Both the position numbers and the translations under genes were made by a program. Of a DNA stretch of 64,000 nucleotides, positions 1-11,600 are shown in pieces (within the stretch, counting starts at the first letter, position 1; each line of letters opens with the position of its first letter). The notes below the pieces were generated by a model, which saw nothing but the letters and a program-made list of their open reading frames with translations, searched no databases and was not told where the DNA came from. This DNA comes from Arion vulgaris (taxonomy: Eukaryota > Mollusca > Gastropoda > Stylommatophora > Arionidae), in contig CM036758.1 of the NCBI GenBank assembly GCA_020796225.1, forward strand, positions 29,213,099 to 29,277,098, written 5' to 3'.

Positions 1-449
1 CACAACATAGAACATCAAGTCAGATTCAACTACCGTCGACTACACAACATAGAACATCAAGTCAGATTCAACTAACGTCGACTACACAACATAGAACATC
101 AAGTCAGATTCAACTAACGTCGACTACACAACATAGAACATCAAGTCAGATTCAACTAACGTCGACTACACAACATAGAACATCAAGTCAGATTCAACTA
201 GCGTCGACTACACAACATAGAACATCAAGTCAGATTCAACTAGCGTCGACTACACAACATAGAACATCAAGTCAGATTCAACTAGCGTCGACAACACAAC
301 ATAGAACATCAAGTCAGATTCAACTAGCGTCGACTACACAACATAGAACATCAAGTCAGATTCAACTAGCGTCGACTACACAACATAGAACATCAAGTCA
401 GATTCAACTAACGTCGACTACACAACATAGAACATCAAGTCAGATTCAA
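1..449. repeat. Minisatellite, 42-bp unit, about 10.7 copies, runs off the left edge
   Basis: Each unit contains CACAACATAGAACATC, AAGTCAGATTCAACTA and a GTCGAC hexamer. Copies are nearly identical and differ mainly at one base before CGTCGAC (C, A or G). The last unit breaks off in GATTCAA. The array is cut by the window start, so its full length is unknown. There is no coding signal. Confidence 0.97.
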
Positions 450-689
450 ACAGTATTTGCACAAACACATACTATTAGTTTGTGTGTGTGTATATAAATA
501 TGAGACGAGACAACCACATATAAACAGACAATTATATACATATAACATGTTGTGTGCGTTTGTATATGTGTGAATATCAGATTCTCACCGGAGACTAAAG
601 ACTTGTTTACTATCTATTATTTAAATAATTAAATAGTTTGTCTGTGATTTCAATTGATAGAATGTACAGACAATGAATTCAGACTTTTA

Positions 690-930
690 GGTTAAGTTAA
701 TTGCATATCCTTTACAGGGCTTTCTGAATCAACCCCAACTTTTTAACGCTCTTTGTGACTTTTCTAGGCATTATTACGTTCAGTAGTTTGCCATTGCTTT
801 CTGAATGGGTGGTGCCATCATCCTTTTGTAAAATCCACGCGAAACAATTTGCAACCAAATTGTCCACAGCGTGATTCGAACGCAGAACGTCGGGTTCAAT
901 AGACCTTGTCACTATCCTCTAAACTACAGA
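690..930 (-). mobile_element. tRNA-headed SINE, family 1, inverted copy
   Basis: Read on the minus strand, the head looks like a tRNA with a box A-like TAGTTTAGAGGATAGTG and a box B-like GTTCGAATCAC. A body follows containing CAGAAAGCAATGGCAAACTA, CTGAACGTAATG and TGCCTAGAAAAG. A second copy at 46426-46655 on the plus strand shares this body, which shows that it is a dispersed family. The body resembles the 3' tails of RTE/BovB-mobilised SINEs, so partnership with an RTE-like LINE is an inference. The 66-residue open frame over it is not a gene. Confidence 0.75.
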
Positions 931-1014
931 ATTAAGACTTCTACAGCAGTTATATACAAAGACGAAAGCTAATATATTATGTTTATGTAAGCACTGTTCG
1001 ATTATGACCTAATT

Positions 1015-1037
1015 TTCTATGTTGTATAGTCGACGTT
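1015..1037 (-). repeat. Isolated inverted relic of the 42-bp minisatellite unit
   Basis: The minus strand reads AACGTCGACTATACAACAT followed by AGAA. This matches the junction of the 42-bp array at 1-449 over 23 bases with one mismatch. It is a single copy in inverse orientation, about 565 bp from the array end. Confidence 0.6.
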
Positions 1038-1189
1038 CTTTGAAATAAAGGAGAAAGTGAAGCTCTATTTTTCGGAAGGCTAGTTGGTTGCGGTCTGAAA
1101 AACACTCGTCTGCAGAATTAGGCGAAAAGAGTAGAGAGTAATGCGGTTTGTGGTTCGAATTATGTGTTTGGTAAAAGTCTGATGAGTTC

Positions 1190-1300
1190 AACTCTGCTAT
1201 TCGATCTACCACTCACATCTTCACTTTCTTGTGTCAGCTATATTGGTAATTGTTTTATTATGTCAACCCTGCTATTTGATTTACCTCTCACATCTCCAAT
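1190..1300. repeat. Diverged 74-bp direct duplication
   Basis: The segment starting TCAACTCTGCTATTCGATCT recurs 74 bp later as TCAACCCTGCTATTTGATTT, followed in both by a CTCACATCT block. Only two copies are present, and the short open frame across them has no recognisable domain. Confidence 0.7.
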
Positions 1301-1499
1301 TCTTTTGTCAACATTCTTGACATCACTATCAACCAATCCACTCATTACAACATAAGTATGTTATAAGCCTACGGATGCGCATAGTTTTCTCCTCTATACA
1401 TCTTCCCATCCACAGGCTTGTCGAGCGTCATTGCCATACTCCCAACTCTAGCGTCTTCGTCGCTTGTGTAGCGAGGGCGATGATTTTCTTGATAGAGCT

Positions 1500-2225
1500 C
1501 GCGAGATGCTTGGTTTATTCCGCGCCGCGTATACCAGGAGAATGTGCTTGCATCTGCTATGCTTCGAGTTCAGAAAATTGATCGCCAGGATGCCCGTACC
1601 AACCAGCATAGGACTTCCAGATCTGACAGGGTGAAACTTATCTTAACTTTCCACCCATAAAGTTCACTGGTGAAAAAGGTTTTGTTCTGTCATCTTTCTA
1701 TTCTTAAATCGGATCTAGAGACACGTTCAGTCTTCCAAAACTAATCTCTGTTGGCTTACATGTGGGACAGAAATCTTAAGGATATGTTGGTACACAGTCG
1801 CCTCAAATTCAGAATCACTTTGGTACCGTCCGATGTGGCCGTCTGCGATGCCATATATATTCTTATGTGATACAGACCCCGTACTGAATTTTTTCCTAAG
1901 GCCACTTTTGTTATTGAGGTTGGTTTTACTTGCGAGTCCTGAAATATAATCTACGGTATCACTTGTAAACGTTATGACAAGTCGTATTTAGACAAAACTG
2001 GCAAACTGCTTAGTGACCGTTTCGGCTAACACTTGAGTGATGTACGCAAATGTTCTGTGATCCATGTAGTCACTCATTTCAATGGGACGTGCCAATTAGG
2101 AGCTCGCTATATCCAGGTCACTGCCAGCCGATCATGTTCCTCTGATGATCGAAGTCGATTTGCTCTATAGAATCGTGTTATAGCTGTATATGGTACCTTG
2201 CGACCTCATGGACTTAACGTACTAC
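1500..2225 (+). pseudogene. Penelope-like element, RT C-terminal region and GIY-YIG-like endonuclease, decayed
   Basis: One reading frame can be followed for roughly 240 codons without a frameshift but with at least six in-frame stops, for example TAA at 1658-1660. In order it shows the RT tail (NVLASAMLRVQKIDRQ, then KLILTFHP), a linker typical of Penelope RTs (WDRNLKDMLVHSRLKFR) and then the GIY-YIG-like region. The last is seen as NIIYGITCKRYDKSYLDKTG, then H......V..HF, and ends in GTLRPHGLN, which fits the L.T..P.GLN end of Penelope endonucleases. The catalytic GIY and YIG triads are degenerate and the N-terminal RT core is missing or unrecognisable. Many stops are explained by single C-to-T changes at CAA, CAG or CGA codons, as expected of an old dead copy. 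The family assignment rests on remembered motif order; I could not align it. Confidence 0.8.
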
Positions 2226-2274
2226 ATTCCTATGATTCTTAGAACTTTCTCTTCTCATGCTCCATATTCTATAT

Positions 2275-2365
2275 GTGTATATGTTAAATATATATATATG
2301 TTTTATTTATCTATATGTGTATATGTTAAATATATATATATGTTTTATATATATATCTATTTGAT
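2275..2365. repeat. AT-rich duplicated segment, about 48 bp, two copies
   Basis: CTATATGTGTATATGTTAAA followed by an (AT)n run and TGTTTTAT occurs twice in succession. It sits between the PLE coding relic and the PLE tail and may be part of the element's 3' UTR. Confidence 0.8.
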
Positions 2366-2369
2366 ATTA

Positions 2370-2650
2370 GTTGTTTATTTTCTTTTTTTTTCCACTTCTA
2401 AGTTTTTTTTGCATTTATTTAATTATTCGTTTTTAGTCACAGATTTTCATTGTAGAGCCGTTATGAATGTATTGTCTTCTTCTATATGTTATGTGATGTG
2501 TAAGAAGTAAAGAAATTCACTTCTGTTGTATCCTCTGCTTGATAAAGGTCTTTTGCTCGAAACGTTGATGTTTATAGTTATTTTGTTTTTGTATTTTGTA
2601 AAATTCAGTATTTTGGTTTTACGTGTTTCATCATTGTTATATAGTTTTAC
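2370..2650 (+). mobile_element. Penelope-like element 3' tail, plus-strand copy
   Basis: This stretch shares ordered blocks with 58485-58735 and 61412-61655 on the minus strand. The blocks are ATTCGTTTTTAGTCACAGAT, then CTTGATAAAG(G/A)TCTTTTG, CGAAA(C/T)GTTG and finally GTGTTTC. It lies downstream of the PLE coding relic on the same strand, so it is most simply the 3' end of that element. A fourth, shorter copy lies at 33600-33700. The tail merges into the 43-bp satellite without a gap. Confidence 0.75.
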
Positions 2651-5600
2651 TGCAGTCTTCCCTTATAGCGGTATCATTGTTATATAGTTTTACTGCAGTC
2701 TTCCTTATAGCGGTATCATTGCTATATAGTTTTACTGCAGTCTTCCCTTATAGCGGTATCATTGTTATATAGTTTTACTGCAGTCTTCCCTTATAGCGGT
2801 ATCATTGCTATATAGTTTTACTGCAGTCTTCCCTTATACCGGTATCATTGTTATATAGTTTTACTGCAGTCTTCCCTTATAGCGGTATCATTGTTATATA
2901 GTTTTACTGCAGTCTTCCATTATACCGGTATCATTGTTATATAGTTTTACTGCAGTCTTCCCTTATACCGGTATCATTGTTATATAGTTTTACTGCAGTC
3001 TTCCCTTATACCGGTATCATTGTTATATAGTTTTACTGCAGTCTTCCCTTATACCGGTATCATTGTTATATAGTTTTACTGCAGTCTTCCCTTATAGCGG
3101 TATCATTGTTATATAGTTTTACTGCAGTCTTCCTTATAGCGGTATCATTGTTATATAGTTTTACGAGTCTTCCCTATAGCGGTATCATTGTTATATAGTT
3201 TTACTGCAGTCTTCCTTATAGCGGTATCATTGTTATATAGTTTTACTGCAGTCTTCCCTTATAGCGGTATCATTGTTATATAGTTTTACTGCAGTCTTCC
3301 CTTATAGCGTTATCATTGTTATATAGTTTTACTGCAGTCTTCCCTTATAGCGGTATCATTGTATATAGTTTTACTGCAGTCTTCCTTATAGCGTATCATT
3401 GTTATATAGTTTTACTGCAGTCTTCCTTATAGCGTATCATTGCTATATAGTTTTACTGCAGTCTTCCCTTATAGCGGTATCATTGTTATATAGTTTTACT
3501 GCAGTCTTCCTTATAGCGGTATCATTGTATATAGTTTTACTGCAGTCTTCCCTTATACCGGTATCATTGTTATATGTTTACTGCAGTCTTCCCTTATACG
3601 GTATCATTGTTATATAGTTTTACTGCAGTCTTCCCTTATACCGGTATCATTGTTATATAGTTTTACTGCAGTCTTCCTTATAGCCGGTATCATTGTTATA
3701 TGTTTTACTGCAGTCTTCCTTATACGGTATCATTGTTATATAGTTTACTGCAGTCTTCCTTATACCGGTATCATTGTTATATAGTTTTACTGCAGTCTTC
3801 CCTTATAGCGGTATCATTGTTATATAGTTTTACTGCAGTCTTCCCTTATAGCGGTATCATTGTTATATAGTTTTACTGCAGTCTTCCCTTATAGCGGTAT
3901 CATTGTATATAGTTTTACTGCAGTCTTCCCTTATAGCGGTATCATTGTTATATAGTTTTACGCAGTCTTCCTTATAGCGGTATCATTGTTATATAGTTTT
4001 ACTCGCAGTCTTCCTTATAGCGGTATCATTGTTATATAGTTTTACTGCAGTCTTCCTTATAGCGGTATCATTGCTTATATAGTTTTACTGCAGTCTTCCT
4101 TATACGGTATCATTGTTATATAGTTTTACTGCAGTCTTCCTTATAGCGGTATCATTGTTATATAGTTTTACTGCAGTCTTCCTTATACCGGTATCATTGT
4201 TATATAGTTTTACTGCAGTCTTCCTTTATAGCGGTATCATTGCTATATAGTTTTACTGCAGTCTTCCTTATACCGTATCATTGTTATATAGTTTTACTGC
4301 AGTCTTCCTTATACCGGTATCATTGTTATATAGTTTTACTGCAGTCTTCCTTATACCGGTATCATTGTTATATAGTTTTACTGCAGTCTTCCCTTATACC
4401 GGTATCATTGTTATATAGTTTTACTGCAGTCTTCCTTTATAGCGGTATCATTGCTATATAGTTTTACTGCAGTCTTCCTTATAGCGGTATCATTGTTATA
4501 TAGTTTTACTGCAGTCTTCCTTATAGCGGTATCATTGTTATATAGTTTTACTGCAGTCTTCCTTATAGCGGTATCATTGTTATATAGTTTTACTGCAGTC
4601 TTCCTTATAGCGGTATCATTGCTATATAGTTTTACTGCAGTCTTCCTTATAGCGGTATCATTGTTTATAGTTTTACTGCAGTCTTCCTTATAGCGGTATC
4701 ATTGTATATAGTTTTACTGCAGTCTTCCCTTATAGCAGTATCATTGTTATATAGTTTTACTGCAGTCTTCCCTTATAGCGGTATCATTGTTATATAGTTT
4801 TACTGCAGTCTTCCTTATAGCGGTATCATTGTTATATAGTTTTACTGCAGTCTTCCCTTATAGCGGTATCATTGCTATATAGTTTTACTGCAGTCTTCCT
4901 ATACCGGTATCATTGTTATATAGTTTTACTGCAGTCTTCCCTTATAGCGGTATCATTGTTATATAGTTTTACTGCAGTCTTCCTTATACCGGTATCATTG
5001 TTATATGTTTTACTGCAGTCTTCCCTATAGCGGTATCATTGTTATATAGTTTTACTGCAGTCTTCCCTTATACCGGTATCATTGTTATATAGTTTTACTG
5101 CAGTCTTCCCTTATACCGGTATCATTGTTATATAGTTTTACTGCAGTCTTCCTTTATAGCGGTATCATTGTTATATAGTTTTACTGCAGTCTTCCCTTAT
5201 AGCGGTATCATTGTTATATAGTTTTACTGCAGTCTTCCCTTATAGCGGTATCATTGTTATATAGTTTTACTGCAGTCTTCCTATAGCGGTATCATTGCTA
5301 TATAGTTTTACTGCAGTCTTCCCTTATACCGGTATCATTGTTATATAGTTTTACTGCAGTCTTCCCTTATAGCGGTATCATTGCTATATAGTTTTACTGC
5401 AGTCTTCCTTATAGCGTATCATTGTTATATAGTTTTACTGCAGTCTTCCCTTATAGCGGTATCATTGTTATATAGTTTTACTGCAGTCTTCCTTATAGCG
5501 GTATCATTGTATATAGTTTTACTGCAGTCTTCCTTATAGCGGTATCATTGCTATATAGTTTTACTGCAGTCTTCCCTTATAGCGGTATCATTGCTATATA

Positions 5601-8600
5601 GTTTTACTGCAGTCTTCCCTTATAGCGGTATCATTGCTATATAGTTTTACTGCAGTCTTCCTTATAGCGGTATCATTGCTATATAGTTTTACTGCAGTCT
5701 TCCTTATAGCGGTATCATTGTTATATAGTTTTACTGCAGTCTTCCCTTATAGCGGTATCATTGTTATATAGTTTTACTGCAGTCTTCCTTATAGCGGTAT
5801 CATTGTTATATAGTTTTACTGCAGTCTTCCCTTATAGCGGTATCATTGTTATATAGTTTTACTGCAGTCTTCCCTTATAGCGGTATCATTGTATATAGTT
5901 TTACTGCAGTCTTCCTTATAGCGGTATCATTGTTATATAGTTTTACTGCAGTCTTCCCTTATAGCGGTATCATTGTATATAGTTTTACTGCAGTCTTCCC
6001 TTATAGCGGTATCATTGCTATATAGTTTTACTGCAGTCTTCCCTTATAGCGGTATCATTGTTATATAGTTTTACTGCAGTCTTCCTTATAGCGGTATCAT
6101 TGTTATATAGTTTTACTGCAGTCTTCCTTATAGCGGTATCATTGTTATATAGTTTTACTGCAGTCTTCCTTATAGCGGTATCATTGTTATATAGTTTTAC
6201 TGCAGTCTTCCCTTATAGCGGTATCATTGCTATATAGTTTTACTGCAGTCTTCCCTTATAGCGGTATCATTGCTATATAGTTTTACTGCAGTCTTCCTTA
6301 TAGCGGTATCATTGCTATATAGTTTTACTGCAGTCTTCCTTATAGCGGTATCATTGCTATATAGTTTTACTGCAGTCTTCCCTTATAGCGGTATCATTGC
6401 TATATAGTTTTACTGCAGTCTTCCTTATAGCGGTATCATTGTATATAGTTTTACTGCAGTCTTCCCTTATAGCGGTATCATTGTATAGTTTTACTGCAGT
6501 CTTCCCTTATAGCGGTATCATTGTTATATAGTTTTACTGCAGTCTTCCCTTATAGCGGTATCATTGTTATATAGTTTTACTGCAGTCTTCCCTTATAGCG
6601 GTATCATTGCTATATAGTTTTACTGCAGTCTTCCTTATAGCGGTATCATTGCTATATAGTTTTACTGCAGTCTTCCTTATAGCGGTATCATTGCTATATG
6701 TTTTACTGCAGTCTTCCCTTATAGCGGTATCATTGCTATATAGTTTTACTGCAGTCTTCCCTTATAGCGGTATCATTGCTATATAGTTTTACTGCAGTCT
6801 TCCTTATAGCGGTATCATTGTTATATAGTTTTACTGCAGTCTTCCCTTATAGCGGTATCATTGCTTATATGTTTTACTGCAGTCTTCCCTTATAGCGGTA
6901 TCATTGTATATAGTTTTACTGCAGTCTTCCTTATAGCGGTATCATTGTTATATAGTTTTACTGCAGTCTTCCTTATAGCGGTATCATTGCTATATAGTTT
7001 TACTGCAGTCTTCCTTATAGCGGTATCATTGCTATATAGTTTTACTGCAGTCTTCCTTATAGCGGTATCATTGTTATATAGTTTTACTGCAGTCTTCCCT
7101 TATAGCGGTATCATTGTTATATAGTTTTACTGCAGTCTTCCCTTATAGCGGTATCATTGCTATATAGTTTTACTGCAGTCTTCCCTTATAGCGGTATCAT
7201 TGTTATATAGTTTTACTGCAGTCTTCCTTATAGCGGTATCATTGTTATATAGTTTTACTGCAGTCTTCCTTATAGCGGTATCATTGCTATATAGTTTTAC
7301 TGCAGTCTTCCTTATAGCGGTATCATTGCTATATAGTTTTACTGCAGTCTTCCTTATAGCGGTATCATTGTTATATAGTTTTACTGCAGTCTTCCCTTAT
7401 AGCGGTATCATTGCTATATAGTTTTACTGCAGTCTTCCCTTATAGCGGTATCATTGCTATATAGTTTTACTGCAGTCTTCCCTTATAGCGGTATCATTGC
7501 TATATAGTTTTACTGCAGTCTTCCTTATAGCGGTATCATTGCTATATAGTTTTACTGCAGTCTTCCCTTATAGCGGTATCATTGCTATATAGTTTTACTG
7601 CAGTCTTCCCTTATAGCGGTATCATTGCTATATAGTTTTACTGCAGTCTTCCCTTATAGCGGTATCATTGTTATATAGTTTTACTGCAGTCTTCCCTTAT
7701 AGCGGTATCATTGTTATATGTTTTACTGCAGTCTTCCTTATAGCGGTATCATTGCTATATAGTTTTACTGCAGTCTTCCTTATAGCGGTATCATTGTTAT
7801 ATAGTTTTACTGCAGTCTTCCCTTATAGCGGTATCATTCTATATAGTTTTACTGCAGTCTTCCCTTATAGCGGTATCATTGTTATATGTTTACTGCAGTC
7901 TTCCTTATAGCGGTATCATTGCTATATAGTTTTACTGCAGTCTTCCCTTATAGCGGTATCATTGCTATATAGTTTTACTGCAGTCTTCCCTTATAGCGGT
8001 ATCATTGCTATATAGTTTTACTGCAGTCTTCCCTTATAGCGGTATCATTGCTATATAGTTTTACTGCAGTCTTCCTTATAGCGGTATCATTGCTATATAG
8101 TTTTACTGCAGTCTTCCCTTATAGCGGTATCATTGCTATATGTTTTACTGCAGTCTTCCTTATAGCAGTATCATTGCTATATAGTTTACTGCAGTCTTCC
8201 CTTATAGCGGTATCATTGCTATATAGTTTTACTGCAGTCTTCCCTTATAGCGGTATCATTGCTATATAGTTTTACTGCAGTCTTCCTTATAGCGGTATCA
8301 TTTGCTATATAGTTTTACTGCAGTCTTCCCCTTTTAGCGGTATCATTGCTATATAGTTTTACTGCAGTCTTCCTTATAGCGGTATCATTGCTATATAGTT
8401 TTACTGCAGTCTTCCCTTATAGCGGTATCATTGTTATATAGTTTTACTGCAGTCTTCCTTATAGCGGTATCATTGCTATATAGTTTTACTGCAGTCTTCC
8501 TTATAGCGGTATCATTGTTATATAGTTTTACTGCAGTCTTCCTTATAGCGGTATCATTGCTATATAGTTTACTGCAGTCTTCCTTATACGGTATCATTGT

Positions 8601-11600
8601 TATATAGTTTTACTGCAGTCTTCCCTTATAGCGGTATCATTGTTATATAGTTTTACTGCAGTCTTCCCTTATAGCGGTATCATTGTTATATAGTTTTACT
8701 GCAGTCTTCCTTATAGCGGTATCATTGTTATATAGTTTTACTGCAGTCTTCCCTTATAGCGGTATCATTGTTATATAGTTTTACTGCAGTCTTCCCTTAT
8801 ACCGGTATCATTGTTATATAGTTTTACTGCAGTCTTCCCTTATAGCGGTATCATTGTTATATAGTTTTACTGCAGTCTTCCTTATAGCGGTATCATTGTT
8901 ATATAGTTTTACTGCAGTCTTCCCTTATAGCGGTATCATTGTTATATAGTTTTACTGCAGTCTTCCCTTATAGCGGTATCATTGCTATATAGTTTTACTG
9001 CAGTCTTCCCTTATAGCGGTATCATTGCTATATAGTTTTACTGCAGTCTTCCTTATAGCGGTATCATTGTTATATAGTTTTACTGCAGTCTTCCCTTATA
9101 GCGGTATCATTGTATATAGTTTTACTGCAGTCTTCCCTTATAGCGGTATCATTGTTATATAGTTTTACTGCAGTCTTCCTTATAGCGGTATCATTGCTAT
9201 ATAGTTTTACTGCAGTCTTCCTTATAGCGGTATCATTGCTATATAGTTTTACTGCAGTCTTCCCTTATAGCGGTATCATTGTTATATAGTTTTACTGCAG
9301 TCTTCCCTTATAGCGGTATCATTGCTATATAGTTTTACTGCAGTCTTCCTTATAGCGGTATCATTGTTATATAGTTTTACTGCAGTCTTCCTTATAGCGG
9401 TATCATTGCTATATAGTTTTACTGCAGTCTTCCTTATAGCGGTATCATTGTTATATGGTTTACTGCAGTCTTCCTTATAGCGGTATCATTGTTATATAGT
9501 TTTACTGCAGTCTTCCTTATACGGTATCATTGCTTATAGTTTTACTGCAGTCTTCCCTTATAGCGGTATCATTGTTATATAGTTTTACTGCAGTCTTCCC
9601 TTATACCGGTATCATTGTTATATAGTTTTACTGCAGTCTTCCTTTATAGCGGTATCATTGCTATATAGTTTTACTGCAGTCTTCCCTTATAGCGGTATCA
9701 TTGTTATATAGTTTTACTGCAGTCTTCCCTTATAGCGGTATCATTGTATATAGTTTTACTGCAGTCTTCCTTATAGCGGTATCATTGTTATATAGTTTTA
9801 CTGCAGTCTTCCCTTATAGCGGTATCATTGTATATAGTTTTACTGCAGTCTTCCTTATAGCGGTATCATTGCTATATAGTTTTACTGCAGTCTTCCTTAT
9901 ACGGTATCATTGCTATATAGTTTTACTGCAGTCTTCCCTTATAGCGGTATCATTGTTATATGTTTTACTGCAGTCTTCCTTATAGCGGTATCATTGTTAT
10001 ATAGTTTTACTGCAGTCTTCCTTATAGCGGTATCATTGTATATAGTTTTACTGCAGTCTTCCTTATACCGGTATCATTGTATATAGTTTTACTGCAGTCT
10101 TCCCTTATAGCGGTATCATTGTTATATAGTTTTACTGCAGTCTTCCCTTATACCGGTATCATTGCTATATAGTTTTACTGCAGTCTTCCCTTATAGCGGT
10201 ATCATTGTTATATAGTTTTACTGCAGTCTTCCCTTATAGCGGTATCATTGTTATATAGTTTTACTGCAGTCTTCCCTTATAGCGGTATCATTGCTATATA
10301 GTTTTACTGCAGTCTTCCCTTATAGCGGTATCATTGCTATATAGTTTTACTGCAGTCTTCCCTTATAGCGGTATCATTGTTATATAGTTTTACTGCAGTC
10401 TTCCCTTATAGCGGTATCATTGCTATATAGTTTTACTGCAGTCTTCCTTATAGCGAGTATCATTGTTATATAGTTTTACTGCAGTCTTCCTTATAGCGGT
10501 ATCATTGTTATATAGTTTTACTGCAGTCTTCCCTTATAGCGGTATCATTGTTATATAGTTTTACTGCAGTCTTCCTTATAGCGGTATCATTGTTATATAG
10601 TTTTACTGCAGTCTTCCCTTATAGCGGTATCATTGCTATATAGTTTTACTGCAGTCTTCCCTTATAGCGGTATCATTGTTATATAGTTTTACTGCAGTCT
10701 TCCCTTATAGCGGTATCATTGTATATAGTTTTACTGCAGTCTTCCTTATAGCGGTATCATTGTTATATAGTTTTACTGCAGTCTTCCCTTATAGCGGTAT
10801 CATTGCTATATAGTTTTACTGCAGTCTTCCCTTATAGCGGTATCATTGCTATATAGTTTTACTGCAGTCTTCCTTATAGCGGTATCATTGTATATAGTTT
10901 TACTGCAGTCTTCCCTTATAGCGGTATCATTGCTATATAGTTTACTGCAGTCTTCCCTTATAGCGGTATCATTGCTATATAGTTTTACTGCAGTCTTCCT
11001 ATAGCGGTATCATTGCTATATAGTTTTACTGCAGTCTTCCTTATAGCGGTATCATTGTTATATAGTTTTACTGCAGTCTTCCCTTATAGCGGTATCATTG
11101 CTATATAGTTTTACTGCAGTCTTCCCTTATAGCGGTATCATTGCTATATAGTTTTACTGCAGTCTTCCTTATAGCGGTATCATTGCTATATAGTTTTACT
11201 GCAGTCTTCCTTATAGCGGTATCATTGCTTCTATAGGATTTTTACTGCAGTCTTCCCTTATAGCGGTATCATTGCTATATAGTTTTACTGCAGTCTTCCC
11301 TTATAGCGGTATCATTGTATATAGTTTTACTGCAGTCTTCCTTATAGCGGTATCATTGCTATATAGTTTTACTGCAGTCTTCCCTTATAGCGGTATCATT
11401 GTTATATAGTTTTACTGCAGTCTTCCCTTATAGCGGTATCATTGCTATATAGTTTTACTGCAGTCTTCCCTTATAGCGGTATCATTGTTATATAGTTTTA
11501 CTGCAGTCTTCCTTATAGCGGTATCATTGTTATAGTTTTACTGCAGTCTTCCTTATAGCGGTATCATTGTTATATAGTTTTACTGCAGTCTTCCTTATAG

